64,000 nt of DNA from assembly GCF_009017415.1 (NCBI RefSeq), contig NC_092408.1:2418001-2482000 (forward strand), given 5' to 3'. Made by a program: the position numbers and the translations under genes. Numbering within the stretch: position 1 is the stretch's first letter; the number at the start of each line of letters is the position of its first letter. This document shows positions 1 through 13,297 of the stretch, one piece after another. Below the pieces are notes generated by a model. It saw only the letters and a program-made list of their open reading frames with translations. It was not told the origin of the DNA and did not search any database. The DNA comes from Aspergillus flavus. Its lineage: Eukaryota > Ascomycota > Eurotiomycetes > Eurotiales > Aspergillaceae.

Positions 1-2490
1 AATAGATAATTTAATTTTAAAAAATCTAGTAGAGATTCAAATTGTATTTAAAAATAAAAATTACAATTAATTAAAAAGAAAGATATTTAAATAATATTAA
101 AATAAAGAAGTTTAGAATATATTTAATAAATAATAATTAATTATTCTAGTTATTTTATAAATATAAGATATAAACTTATAGATATTATTTAAAAAAATAT
201 TACTAATTTTAGTTTAATTATTAATTTTAAAAATAAAAAAATGATAAATAGTAAATTTTTAATTTATAAATAATAAATGAAATATTTTTAAAGTTTAGTA
301 ATAAATAAAGTTTATTATAAAATATAATAATTTAAGATGAATTAGATAATTTTTTTAATATTAATAATAAATTAATAAATTATAAAATATTTTATTTTAA
401 TTAAATAATTAATAATAACTAATATAGTATTAAATTTTTGATTATATACTAAAAATAAAATCTATAAATATATTTTATGAAATGAAATATATTTGAATAT
501 AAATAATAAATATAAAATTTTTAATTTAATTTTTAAAAATTAATAGTCGTTTAATATGTATAATAATTTTAAATCTAATAATTTATATAGTTATATATTT
601 TAAACTAGTAATATTTGTAAAATAGGAATTTATAAATCTATTTTAATAGAAATAAACAAATTTTATTTTTAATTTATTATAATTGGAAATATAAAAATAA
701 TTTTTATAAAATATATACTTTTTTTATTTTTTATATTTAAATAATATTATTATAGAGTACTTATTATAGAGTACATTTCATAAGTTTATTTAGAATTTTT
801 AAAATATATTATATAGTATTAATTTTTGATAGACTTTATAAATTAGATTTTAAATATTGAATAATAAAAACATTTTTCTATTAATAAATTAAATATAATA
901 ATTTAATTTTATTTTAATATATATTAATAGAATAGATTTTAAAATTTAACTTTTTTTTCAGAATAAAAATTAAAAATTAAAATTAGATTTTTAGCTATAA
1001 ATAGAGAAGTCTGAATTTTCAATTTAAAAAGAAATTTTTATAATTTTAATAATAATTTCTTTATAGATAAAATAAAATTTATAATAAATTACTAAATAAA
1101 ATCTATATTTTTAATTTTTAAAACTATTTAGTTTTAATATAATAAATACTTATGTTTTTTATTAATGAAATAGCTAATTTAATTAATAATTACTAAATAA
1201 ACATTATATTAAATTATTAAATAATCATTATAAAATAGATTAGCTATTTTCTAATTTTAATTTTAATAATATTAATTAATATAAAATCTATTTAATCTTT
1301 TTCAAGTTTATAGTTATTTTATTACTATCTATTAATACTATAATAAAGAAATTTAATTAAATAATTATTTTTATATTTATTTATTCAATTATTTTAAAAA
1401 TACTACAAAGTTTTTTTAATAATATCTATAATTACTATATTTTATATAAAAACTTTTAAATTAAATTATAGTTGATTTAATAATTAGTGAATTATTAAAA
1501 AAATTTAGAATTATAGTATTATATTACTATATATATTAAATTTAATATTATTAAAAAATACTAAAGAATCTATCTAAGTATTAGCTATTTATTAAATATT
1601 ATAAATATTATACTTATTACTAAATACATTTATAATATTAAAATTATTAAAAATATTTCTATTATTATTAATAGTATTAGATTATACTATAAAATATTTA
1701 AATATATTATATTTAATATTTATATATTTAAAAATTTAGAGATTAAAGATATTTTATTAAAATATAGATTTAAATCTATTTAATTAATAATTTATATATT
1801 AATCTATTAATTAATATAAATATATTTAATTATAAAAAATTATTTTTAATTTTAATACTTATATATATATATATATATATATATTTATTTATTATAGTTT
1901 AAAAAAATTGAATATATTTAAACTATATTTATTTATATTAAGTATTAGATAGTTATATTTAAATATTCAAAAATCTTTTATTTAGTAAAATTAAAATAAA
2001 TTTCCTAGTTAATTATAATTTTATTTTTAAATTTATTAATTATTATTTTAATTCTATAGTCTATATATATTTTATTAATTTAGATTTTTTATCTATTAAG
2101 ATTAATAATATAATTAAATTAATTTATTATTATTATTTAATATACTTATTTTAATTACATAGTAAGCAATAATTTTATAATAGTTTATTAAATTTAAAAA
2201 GAAACTATTAAACTAGTCTAATATCTATTTAAAAATATAATAAAAAATTAATAATTAATTTAATTAATTAATTTATTGAAAAAATATTAATAGTTAAATA
2301 ATTTTAGTTTTGAATTAATAATTTAATCTCGATTATTAAATCTCGTAATTTATTAATTAATTATTTAATAGCAAAATTCTACTATTTAATAGTATTATAG
2401 TTTATAGAATAAATTTAAAAATAATTGTTTAATTTTAAAAGTTTATTAATTGATTTAATATATAGAATAATAATAAAAATTATATAAGTA
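1..2490. other. AT-rich RIP-degraded DNA, no gene recognised
   Basis: This stretch is almost pure A+T with rare CpA and TpG, as in the rest of the window. No reading frame of meaningful length exists on either strand. It lies just upstream of the protease-like motif of gypsy relic G1, so part of it is probably that element's gag region and perhaps its 5' LTR, but I could not recognise gag motifs or find an LTR partner for it. The element may start before the window. A short direct duplication (tattatagagtac) lies near 750-775. Confidence 0.5.
1861..1884. repeat. (AT)12 dinucleotide microsatellite
   Basis: Twelve uninterrupted AT units are visible. A simple repeat like this is expected in RIP-saturated DNA and carries no sign of function. 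Confidence 0.9.
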
Positions 2491-5400
2491 TGGCTAATAT
2501 ACTATTAAAATAATAGTTAAAAATTTTATTATAAAAAATAAAAGTTAAAACTATTTAAACTAAGGCTTTATTATATTGATTCTAGAGATTATTAGTTGAT
2601 TAATATTATTATACTAGATCTATACTTTATACTAATATAAAAAGATTATTAATTTAATTAAAAAAAACTAATTTATTTTAGTTACTAATATATATAAACT
2701 TTTCTATTAATAGCTAATAAAATCTAAATATTAAAACTAATCTATTATAATAAACTATAATAATTGAGAAATTTTTAATATTATAATTATAGATTTTATT
2801 ATATTTATTTTTTATATCTAGTAATAAAGAGATATATATTTTAAAAACTTAATTAAGTTTTACTATATCTATGTAAATAATAATATTATTATTTTAAAAA
2901 TATTTAAAAATATCTTAAATATCTTAAATATATATATTTTTAAATTATAATAGTTGTTAAAGATTTGATTAAAAGTAATAAAAATCCTTTTAAACTATTA
3001 AATATCTCTAAGATCTTTATTACGAATTTTAAATAATTTATAAAATTTATATATTATATTTTTATACTAATAATTATATATTAATTAAATATTGATACTA
3101 AATTATTAAAGTTACTATTATAATATAGAAAATAGATCTATGTTTTTTTTAAAAAAAAATAATTAAGCTTCTAAATAAAAAGATTATATATTAAATACTA
3201 TTAATGGAAAAGAATGTTTTACTATATAAATCTTTATATAATCTTTTGTAATATAAATTACAAATATCATATAAATATATTAATAAAATTTTTATAATAT
3301 TCTACTAATATAGTTGAAGTATCAGTCCTTTTTATTTAAACATCTAATAGTTTACTAAGACTATATATCAATTATTAAAGTTTAAATACTATAACTATAA
3401 AAAATAGATATCTATTATTTTGTATTAATAAATTAATAGATTTATTTATAGAAGTAAAGTATTTTATTAAACTTAATTAAAGAATATATATTATGAAATT
3501 TAGATTTAAAAATATAATAAATAGAAAATAATATTTTAAATGTCTTATAAGTATTTTAAATATCTAATAATATTATTTAATATATATAATATACTATTAA
3601 TTATTTAAATATATTTTAATAAACTAGATAAGTATTATATTATATATCTAGATAATATTTTTAGTATTTATTATAAAATATAATAATATTTGAATTAATC
3701 TGAAATATATATATATTATTAGTAAATAATTAGTATTAGAATTTTTTTTATGATATTTAAATAGTCTTAGAAGTTAAAAAGTATTTCAGATATTTTATAT
3801 TTTAATATATCTAGATTATTAAGTATCTATTTAATATACTAAAAGAATAGAAAAATAGAACAATAAAGCTATTTATTTTTATTAAACAAATATAAAAATC
3901 TTTTAATAAATTAAAAATAATATTTAATAATTCTTTAACTCTATAATACTTCAATTCTATAAATTAAATTATATTAATTATACATATCTTAAAATTTACT
4001 ATTATAGATATTCTTTTATAATCTATTAATAAAATTAAGAAGTTTTAGTATTATTTTAATTAGTAATTAATTATTTTCTATTTAAAAAAATTTATAAAAA
4101 TAAAGGATTATTATTTTATTTATAAATTATTTAATATTATAGAATATTTTAAAATATAAAAATATTAGTTTAAAAATATACTATATATATTCTATATATA
4201 AAATAATTATAATAGGTTATAATATTTTTATTTAAAAAAAATAATAAAATAAAATAAATATTAAGCTTAATAGATAGAGTAATAAAATATTAATTTAAAT
4301 ATTTAAATTTAATTAATATACTTTTATAATAAAAAGATTATAAAAATATTTATAAAAAAAACTTTCGATTATTATTTCTATTCTAGAGAAAACTATAAAT
4401 AATATTAAATAATTAAAATAATAATAAAATACTTTTAATAATTAAATTAAAGATTTTAATTATAAATTTAAAATATCTAAAGTTTTAAGCTTTTAAAATA
4501 ATAGTATAAGAGATTATTAAAGAAAATTACTAATAAAATAATATTATATTTTTTTAAAAATATAATATTATATAGATTTGATAAAGAAATATTTTTATTA
4601 ATTAAATTTATAATAAATTATTATATAGTAAAAAAAGAACAAAAGTATATATATAAAAATAATATTACTAAAATAAATTATAATTTAATAAAATAATAGT
4701 ACATTAATAATAGATTATTATATTACTAAAAAACTATCTATCTATCTTTATACTTTATATTTAAATAAAAAATTTAAAAATAGATTATAATAATTTTTTA
4801 TAGACTATTTTAATTAAAAAAAGACTTTTAAATTAATTAAAAAAATTATATTAAAATAATCTACATATAGATATTAAAAACTATATTTAAAATTATTTTG
4901 TTTATTAAAAGATAAAGATTTGTAGAAAATTGTTATAAAATAAATTAATCTTTCTTTTTATTTTAAAAAAACTATAATAAAATCTAATAATAGACTTTAT
5001 AATTAATTTACTATTATTAAATTAAAAAGACTATATATATAATATAATTCTTATAATAATAGATTAATATATAAAAATTATAAAATATTTACTTATAAAT
5101 AAAACTTTAACTATAAAAAAACTAATTAATATAGTTTTGAACAAAATTATTTATAAAATTAGAATTCTAAGAAATCTAATAATTAGTAAAAATTTATATA
5201 TAAAAGACTATTTAAATAGTATTTTTTATTTATAGATAGATAAGTAAGTAGAATATTAAAATTAAATATTTAAAATATATTTACAAATATATATAAATTA
5301 CTAATAAAATAATAAAATAAATTATTTATTTATTATAAAATTTATTTATAATAATATTAAAAATATATTTATAAAATAATTATTTTTTATAATTTAATAG

Positions 5401-5950
5401 AATATAGAATTAATAGTTCCTAGATTTAAAACTATTTAATTAATAATATTATATATATTAATAAAACTATAGCTAAAGAATCTAGCTAGTATTTAAACTA
5501 AGCTAGAAAAAGTCTAAAAAAATTATAAAATAATAAATAAAAAATATAATAAATATTATACAGCTATATAGCTTTATATAAAATAAAACTTTTTATTATT
5601 AATAAAAAATATTAAATTATAATAATTAAATAAAAAACTAGATTTAAAATATAATAAACTATTTATAATTATAGAGACTATTAGAAAATAAATATATTAT
5701 TTATAGTTATTAAAAATATATAAATATATCTATTTTATTTTTTATGTATTATTATTAAAGCTATACTACTAGCGCGTAGAAATAAAATCTAGAAAAATTT
5801 AATTAATTATTATTAAGAATTAGAAAAAATAAGAAATAAAAAAATAGTTAAATTAAGAAAATATATAAAAACTAGAAAAAAGTTTTAAAAATATTATTAA
5901 AATTATTATAATTTATTAATTATAAAAAAATATAATCTTTTCTTATAAAG
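2490..5950 (+). pseudogene. Ty3/gypsy pol relic G1 (protease, RT, RNase H, integrase, possible chromodomain)
   Basis: This is a dead gypsy polyprotein, visible as motif remnants on the plus strand. An IDSR (from IDSG) protease-type motif lies near 2575-2586. In the same frame, at 3388-3417, the RT fragment TITIKNRYLL is readable, followed by text matching the gypsy pattern of an Asp-Leu-Arg-x-Ala-Tyr block. The catalytic YLDD box appears as YLDN at 3645-3656, in a different frame, so at least one indel has occurred. The integrase C-terminus is seen around 5542-5670, with KLDLKYNKLF in place of KLD-x-KY-x-GPF, and then a possible chromodomain tail to about 5940. Stops are dense and consistent with RIP. 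The order PR-RT-RH-IN identifies Ty3/gypsy. G2 (minus strand, 13298-15947) is a paralogue that aligns along most of this length. No LTR was found for G1. Confidence 0.75.
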
Positions 5951-6330
5951 TTTTAATATATTTCTAAATAATATAGTAATATTACTTTTTCTCTTTTATT
6001 TATAAAATTTTAAAAAAGAGTTTTTATTACTAAACTTCTACTATTTATTTAATAAATAGAATAGATTATAATTTATACTCTATAACGCTAATAAATATAG
6101 ATACATCTTCTATAATTTATTAAAATAATTAATAATTTTTTTAATATACTTAGATAGATTATCTATAATTTTTATATTCTTTTAATTTAATAATAAAATC
6201 TATAAATAAATATTTTAGTTTATATAGATTTTAGTAATAAAAGATATAGCTTTTTAAAATATATATATTATGTATAAAATTGTCTAATACTTTAAAATAT
6301 ATATTTAAAGAATGTTTTAATATTAATAAA
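5950..6330. other. AT-rich junction between G1 and repeat X1
   Basis: After the integrase end of G1 the homology to G2 stops where G2 enters its 161-bp LTR. A G1 3' LTR would be expected here, but I cannot align one convincingly. No gene is visible. The left edge of X1 homology is gradual, near 6330. Confidence 0.35.
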
Positions 6331-6563
6331 AATCTTAATAAATAATATCTTAGTATAATATTTATATAATATCTATAAATTATTAGCGCTACTGTATTAC
6401 TCTATATCTAAGATTAGATTATTTATTTATTAAAAAAAATTAGAAAATACTAAAAATAAAATCTGAAAAGAAATAATATTTAAGATTATAAAAGAGATAA
6501 TAGAGATAGTACTAATAAAAATTTTTTTAAGAAGATAAAAAAAAGTTTTGTCTAAAAATTAAA
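6330..6563 (+). repeat. Repeat X1, left part (carries the hAT-free site)
   Basis: This stretch aligns by eye with 59340-59449 plus 63532-63595 of X2, in the same orientation. The paralogue X2 is interrupted by the hAT element at 59450, whereas here the sequence runs straight through at about 6503-6520, so it serves as an unoccupied target. X1 itself is interrupted after 6563 by LTR retrotransposon A and resumes at 12449. What X encodes is unknown. Its plus strand is A-rich and could be a decayed gag-like frame, but I cannot prove that. Confidence 0.7.
6559..6563. repeat. 5-bp target site duplication of element A (left)
   Basis: TTAAA lies directly before the LTR. The right-hand copy at 12449-12453 reads TTGAA; the single G/A difference is of RIP type. 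Five base pairs is the usual size for LTR retrotransposons. Confidence 0.7.
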
Positions 6564-6876
6564 TGTCAGGGAAATATCTACTACCTAGGATAGAGAACCT
6601 ATCAACTAGGTAAGAATACATAGACAAAATACTAGATAATAGATATTAAAAATAGAAGATTAATTCTTAATTTTTCTATTATAATTTCTAATATAAATTT
6701 ATAATTAAAAATTTCTAAGTTTTTTTATATGATTTCTAGATAGAAGTTAGTATATATTATTAAAAAGACAATAAATATAAATATTAATATTATTAATTAA
6801 TTTCTAATATATTTATATATTTAAAATAGAATACTTAATATAGTTATTTTATATAATTATTATTAAATCTATACTA
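6564..6876 (+). repeat. Left LTR of element A
   Basis: This LTR starts TGTCAGGG and ends near ATACTA; the right LTR ends ATAACA. It keeps patches of G+C at 6564-6625 that are lost in the right LTR, so it is the less mutated of the pair. Confidence 0.8.
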
Positions 6877-9800
6877 ATTATATTTCTCTTTCTAAATTAA
6901 TTATTTTTAAGTATTAGTTAGCGCGCCTATTATATTAAATAATTATTTTTATAGTAATATATTAAGTATTTTATATAGTAATATTAATATTATATAAAAT
7001 AATTTAATATAGTTTATTATTATTATATTATTAAATAAGCTGTTTTCTACTATTTTAATAATTTATTTTTTTTATATTATAATATTTCTATTATATATTA
7101 TAAATTATCTTTTTTTTCTATATTTTTAGTTAGCTTTTTTTATTATATTTTAAGTTAGCTTTTTTTTTAATTTTTTTAACTCTATTATATCTTTCTATAC
7201 TGGAGTTATCGATAGCTTAATTATTTTTTAAATCTTATAATATCTTTACTATTTAAAAACTATAGTTTAATATAAATAAAGTTTTTAAAATTAACTATAA
7301 ATTTAATAAAGTTATTTTAATATTATATAAGTAATATTATAGCTAGAATATCAATTATAATTTAATATATAATTTTTTAGATATTCTATTTATTACTAAT
7401 TTGTAAAAATCTTTTAAAATATAATTCAAATTATTTATAACTTATATTATTTTCTAAAATAGAAATATAAAATTTTTTAAAATAAAAACAAAAAAAATTA
7501 ATATAGAATCTAAGGTTTTATAAATATATTATTAAAATAATAAAAATATTTTATTATATTTTTAATAATATAGAATTGGTCTATTATAAAAACTTTTATC
7601 TTATTATTAAAAAAATTAAAAAATTACAAATATATATTAATAAGCTTTTTTAAAATATTTTTATTAATAATGTTTTAGTTTATTTTTATTTTTTATTATA
7701 TAATTATAGATTGTTGCACTAATATTTTATAATAATAATTAAGATTTTCTTTTATAATAATATTACTACTCGCCGCTATTATTATAAAAGTTTTTTATTT
7801 TTAAAAATATAATATTGGCTTTATAATTTAATAGATAATTATATAGAATTATATTTACTATATAAAATAAATAGTCAAAGATTATTATATTAATAAAGAT
7901 ATGGAGAAAAATATTAATAAACAATAGTCTTTTTTTAATTATTTTTTTATTAATTCTAAAAATATTTAAAATAGTTACTAGCTAATATTTTAATATAAAT
8001 ATATTTTTTTATAATTATTATTTATTTATTAAATATTTATTATAGCTATATTAATATGATATTAAATTTAAATATATTATTAACTTTTTTATTTAAAATT
8101 ATAGATTTTTTTTATATGTACTATATTTTTTTTGATTTATTAATTATATTTTAAAAACTATTTTATCTATTTTACTAAATATTAAGTTTCTTTTTTAAAA
8201 ATTTATTTTTTTAACTTCTTTTAGTTTTTATTTATCATTATTATTAAGATTAGATATTAATAATAAATTGATATTATTTTAATAATATAATATTTATAGT
8301 TTTAATAATAAAATATAAAATATATTATAAATTTAATTATATTTATTAAATAAACTAAACTAATATATTTATTTTCTTATAATATCTAATATTTAAAATA
8401 ATCTAATATATTTTAATATTAATTTTTAAATTAATAATTATATACGGAGTAAGATTGTCTTATTCAAATAATATTATTTAATAATATTTATTAAAATATT
8501 TTTTTAAGATTCTATTATATTTTACTAGTATTCTATTAAATCTTTTTAAATTTTTATTAATTTTTTAATATCATATTATATTACTAAAACTTTCTTTAAA
8601 AAAGTATTATTTTTAATATATAATTGAAAATTTAATAAATAATTAAATAAAATTTTAAATAGTAGTAATTTAATTGTTATATTTTAAATATTATTATATA
8701 TAAATTTTACTATTAGAAATAAATTAATATAGTTTATTTATTTTTTAATAATAAGATATTCAAAATAATATTATAAAATTTACTTTATATATTCTATTTA
8801 ATTATTAGTTTATAAATAAAATATTATTAATAATCTAAATTTAATACAATTTAAATAATAAAGATTTAACTAGAATTTTCTAGTAAAAATTAGATTTTAA
8901 TTAAATATAATATTATTTAGAGATCTAAATTATAATGTTATATAATTATAAAATAGTTTAGTAAATTTTATTATATTAATTATTATTAAAATAAAAAGAA
9001 TAGTAACTATTTTAAAAAATAATTAACTATTATTTATATTATATTAATAATCTTATTTTTAAATATTATTTTTAATAATTCTATTATAAAGTTTATTAAT
9101 AGCTTTATAAAAGGCTTAAATAGAATTAATAGTAATTTAAAAGTTCTATAAAAATAATACTTTAAAACAATTATTTTTTAATATATTAAATATTTTACTA
9201 TAAATTCTATAATATTTTTTTTAAAGATTCTTTTAATAATATTTATATTTTAATAATTTCTTTATCTAATTTCTTTTAAAATAGCTTATAAAAATATTAT
9301 TATAATATAAATTAATTAAAATCTATTATAAATTTTCTTCAATAAAAATATATAATTAATTTTTAAATCTAATTAATCTATTAAAATAGATATTTTAATT
9401 ATTATTTTTTATAAAATTTTATTCTATACTATTTTTTTATTATTGAATCTTTAAATTTTAGTAAAATATACTTTTTGAAAAAATATAAATATATTATATT
9501 TAAAATTTAGAAATAAATTAATTTTAATTTAAGTTGTTTTAAATAGTCTAGTTAACTATTTTTATATTAATTTTATAATTTTTAAAATTTATTATTATAT
9601 AGATATTAAGTTTAAAACTTTTCTATAAAAATATCTTACTAGATTTAAATTAGATTTTTTATAATAGATTCTTAATTTATAAAGATTCTATATTAATAAA
9701 TTATTATATAAATAATAATATTAACTCTATATTTAAAATATATTGTAATATTTTTTTAATTTTAAAAAAATCTATTAATTAGATTTAATTTTCTAGTCTA

Positions 9801-10319
9801 AGATTTAATTATTAAATTAAAAAAGATGAAAAATATAAACTATTATATTTATTAATTATTTAGTTTAATTTATTCTATAAAGATCTATAAATTTAAATAA
9901 TTAATAAAAGTTTTAATAATATATATTAAATCTTTAAAATATTATTATTAATATTTAAATAAATAGATAATAATATAATATTCTTAGTTTAAAAATACTA
10001 TAATTTAATTCTACTTTATTAAATTTTTAAGACTATATTACTATAAAATAGTAAATATTATTTTTATTAAATTAAAAGATAATAATAAAATGATAAAATA
10101 TAAATTTTTTATAAAAATAAATTTAATTAATCTAGATTTTTTTATTTTTATATTTTTTTATTAAAAAAAATAAAGAGTAAAATAATTTAAAAATAATTTT
10201 AAATTAATAATAAAAATTATAGAATCTTAAAAAGTTTTATATATTATAATAACTTTTCGATTTTTTCTATAAAATAATATTATTTATTTTTTAAAAGTTT
10301 ATAAAAATATTATTTTAGA

Positions 10320-10900
10320 ATATAATATATTCTAGAAATTTAATTTAATTTTAATAGAAAATATATTTTAATAATTTTCTATATAAATTAGCTTTTTATA
10401 AATAATTTAAAATTTATTTAATATATTTTATATAATATTTTATAATATTCTAGATATCTATTATATAGTATATTTAGATAATATTTTAATCTTTTTATAA
10501 AATTAAGAAAATTATATAAAATATATTAAATAAATATTAAATTATTTATAAAAAGCTAATTTATATAGAAAATTATTAAAATATATTTTCTATTTTTTTA
10601 TAGATAGATTTAATAATATATATTTTAAGTATTAATTTTAATAAAGAGTTTTATATTTATTAGCTAATCTAAAATTTTTAATATTAAAAATAATAAATAA
10701 TAATTTCTTATTATTATTTTATTAAAATCTTAATAATTAATATATAATTTTAAATTATTATTTTTTAAAATAAATAGAATAAAAGCTTTTATAAAACTCT
10801 TTAAAAATCTAATTTAATTATATTCTAAGTTTTTATTAATATATTATTTTAATATTTAAAATTTTTACTAGAAAATAAAATAGATAGAATTATATAATCT
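10320..10900 (+). pseudogene. Reverse transcriptase fragment of element A
   Basis: VYLDNILIF at 10468-10494 corresponds to the gypsy consensus VYLDDILIF, with the second catalytic Asp as Asn (G to A). About 50 codons later the frame has text compatible with the end of RT and the RNase H connection (KLLFFKINRIKAF near 10760-10800, resembling F-x-W-x-x-x-x-x-x-AF). Many stops interrupt it. The upstream part has been overwritten by an inverted copy of downstream sequence (see the foldback). No longer functional. Confidence 0.6.
10354..10593. repeat. Near-perfect foldback: 83-bp inverted arms around a 74-bp loop
   Basis: The left arm is 10354-10436 and the right arm 10511-10593. Reading the reverse complement of the left arm against the right arm gives 82 of 83 identical by eye. 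The loop (10437-10510) holds the RT box VYLDNILIF. The right arm reads as the expected gypsy text downstream of that box (a NLFIKS-like remnant of the NLYAK block). The left arm, where the RT fingers/palm motif (PFGL-x-NAP) should be, is instead an inverted copy of the right arm. Outside the arms the similarity stops abruptly. Confidence 0.9.
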
Positions 10901-12134
10901 ATTTTTTTTAAAATATTAGATTTTTACATTTTTACTTTAAAAAATATATTTTTATATTTCTTTAATTTTAGTAGAATTCTATTAATATATTATAAAGTAA
11001 TACTTCTTAAATTATCTAGTAGTTAAACTTTTTAAATAATTTTATTATAGTAAAGATATATATAAGATTTTCATATAATTTTATAAATTTATAAATTAAT
11101 ATTAATTTAATTAATAAAAATTTAAATTATTATTTATAATTCTATAGTAATAAATAGATTTTAAAATTATTTATTATTATTATTAATAAAAAAATTAGTT
11201 TTCTTTAAAATAAAAGTCTCTATTAATTATTATATATAGTCTAGTAAAGCTCTAGATAATTTTCTAAAAATTAATAATAATAAAAAATATTTTTTATATA
11301 TTGAAAATTAGAATACTAATATAATTAACTATTTTAATTATTAAAATTATAAATTAAATTTTTTTAAAATAAAAACTTTTAATAAATTAATAGTTAATAA
11401 TATTGATTTTAATATAGCTAATTAAATTAATAAATATTTAAATATTATTTTTATATTAAATAGTAATACAAAAATATATAATAATCTTTATATAAAATTA
11501 GAAATTAGTTTAATAAAAATTATTTTAATTTTTTTACTAATAAGCTCTCTAAAGCTAATTTATAGTATTAAACTATAAAATAGTTAAGTTTTTAATTAAT
11601 AAAAAAATCTATTTTATAAAATACTATTATAATTTCTTAATATTTTTTTATTAATTCTTTTTTTATAGAATATTAGTACTATCGCTATTAATAAATTAAA
11701 AATATATAAAAAAATATTATAATAATTTTCTAATTATCTTTTTCTAAATATCTTTTTACTTTTTTAAAGAAATGTTCTAAATTAAAAATCTATTTTTATC
11801 TTTATTATAGTCTAAAGTTAAAAATAAACTTAAGAATATTTTTAAAAAATTTAATAATATAACTAGTTTTTAAAAAAGCGAAATTAGATTATTAATAATT
11901 TTATAAAAATCTTTTATTTTATAGTCTATTCTCAAGTTGTTAAATAATATGTCTTAAATTTCAAAGATTTTTATTTTTTTAAATATTTAATTTAAAAATA
12001 GTTTTTAGAACTATTTCTATAAGAAAAGATATATTTTTAATAAAAATTTTCAAAGATAAAGTAATATTTCTTTTAAATAATTAAAATAATAATATTAACA
12101 ATATTCTTAGATAGTTAAAAAAAAGAATTAGAAT

Positions 12135-12448
12135 TATTAAAAAAATATCTACTAGTCAAAATACAAAATTTATTAACTAAATAAAATATATATATATAAA
12201 ATACTAGATAGTAGATACTAAAAATAAATAACTAATTTTTAATTTCTCTACTATAATTTTTATTATAAATTTATAATTAAAAATCTCTAAAATTCTTTAT
12301 ATAATTTCTAGATAGAGACTACTATATATTATTAAAAAGATAATAAATATAGATACTAATATCATTAATTAGTATCTAAGATACCTATATATCTAGAATA
12401 GAGTATCTAACAGAGTCATCTTGTATGATCGTTATCAAATCTATAACA
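12135..12448 (+). repeat. Right LTR of element A
   Basis: It aligns along its whole length with 6564-6876. Its 5' end is fully RIP-converted, while its 3' end keeps G+C (cttgtatgatcgttatc near 12419-12435) and finishes in ATAACA. The two LTRs are therefore mutated at opposite ends. Confidence 0.8.
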
Positions 12449-13136
12449 TTGAAAACAGAAGATTAGAAAAATCGTGATAAAAAAATTAAAATAATATATT
12501 TTAAATTACTAGAACTAGTTAAAATATAATTTTATTAAAATAAAATATATTTATTATTAAAAGAGAAAGATCTATTAAAATAAAAAATAAAAAAAGGAAT
12601 ATTATAAAAAATATAAAAAATTAATAAATATATTAGTTTTTTTATAAAGGTATATTAATAAATTTTTAGAAAGATAAGACTATTTAAAAAAATCTTTCTA
12701 TAAAATTTTACTAAACTAACTAGACTTATTTTATTTTTAAAAGAATTTTAATAACTTTATAAATAATATTATATTTAATTATTTTTAAAATAATAAAAAT
12801 ACTCTTAATTTACAATTCTAATAGTATTTCTATAAAAGAAAAGTTAAATTTATTATATTATCTATACTTAAAAAATAATTTAAAGAGATAACTATAACTA
12901 TAAAAAATATTATAGTTTATAATAATAAAGAATTCTATAATACTATTTTAAAAGTGTTCTATTAATATTCTAATTATTTAAAACTATTCTAAATAATATA
13001 TTAGATTTTTATAATTATATAGTCTATTAAAGTAAGATATTAAATATTTTGAAACTTAGATATAAACTAGAATAGTTTATTTTTTTTAAAAAAAAATTAT
13101 AATAATAATTATTTTAAATAATTATATAGAAAGTTT
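12449..13136 (+). repeat. Repeat X1, right part, ending in an inverted T segment
   Basis: From 12454 to about 12700 this aligns in the same orientation with 63590-63830 of X2 after the hAT element. From about 12945 to 13125 it is instead the reverse complement of 59110-59370 of X2 (segment T). X1 therefore ends with an inverted copy of the sequence found near the start of X2, directly against a 161-bp LTR. No protein was recognised. The X1 copy lacks about 75 bp present at 59049-59125. Confidence 0.6.
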
Positions 13137-13297
13137 TAATTCTTAAATAATTTATTCTATTATACTAGATAGAAAAACTATTATATAATTTAAAATAATC
13201 TTTAATCTTTTAATACTATATTTCTAAAGTCTGTTAATTAACTACACTTTATAGATTTATTATTTATAGATAATAGTATATTAAAAAAGCGCTTATA
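13137..13297 (-). repeat. 161-bp gypsy LTR, 3' LTR of G2
   Basis: On the minus strand it reads from TATAAGCGC (probably TGTAAGCGC before RIP) to a RIP-altered end equivalent to AAGAATCA. Two other copies, 15948-16108 (same strand) and 58884-59044 (opposite strand), are each also 161 bp. It abuts the 3' end of the minus-strand G2 pol relic, where a 3' LTR is expected. Confidence 0.65.

Larger units (their letters stand above)
6564..12448 (+). mobile_element. LTR retrotransposon A (gypsy-type), 5885 bp, RIP-degraded, nested in X1
   Basis: Two direct LTRs of about 313 bp bound this element: 6564-6876 and 12135-12448. It begins with TG in the left LTR and ends with CA in the right LTR, and a 5-bp target duplication flanks it. 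The first 16 bases of the LTRs, tgtcagggaaatatct against tattaaaaaaatatct, differ only by G/A and C/T changes. The only protein landmark I trust is a gypsy RT box, VYLDNILIF, on the plus strand at 10468-10494, with plausible downstream connection-region text. A purine-rich tract (about 12110-12134) precedes the right LTR, in agreement with plus orientation. However, the left half is pyrimidine-rich on the plus strand (7050-7200), which does not look like plus-strand gag, so the orientation of the left half is uncertain. Confidence 0.8.

Noticed and set aside
1861..1884. The AT microsatellite as a replication origin or promoter.
   Set aside because: It lies in random AT-rich sequence with no associated motif or gene.
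6877..8200. Pyrimidine-rich left half of element A as proof of a minus-strand gag.
   Set aside because: The reverse complement gives Lys/Asn-rich text but no zinc knuckle or other specific motif; the RT box on the plus strand is better evidence.
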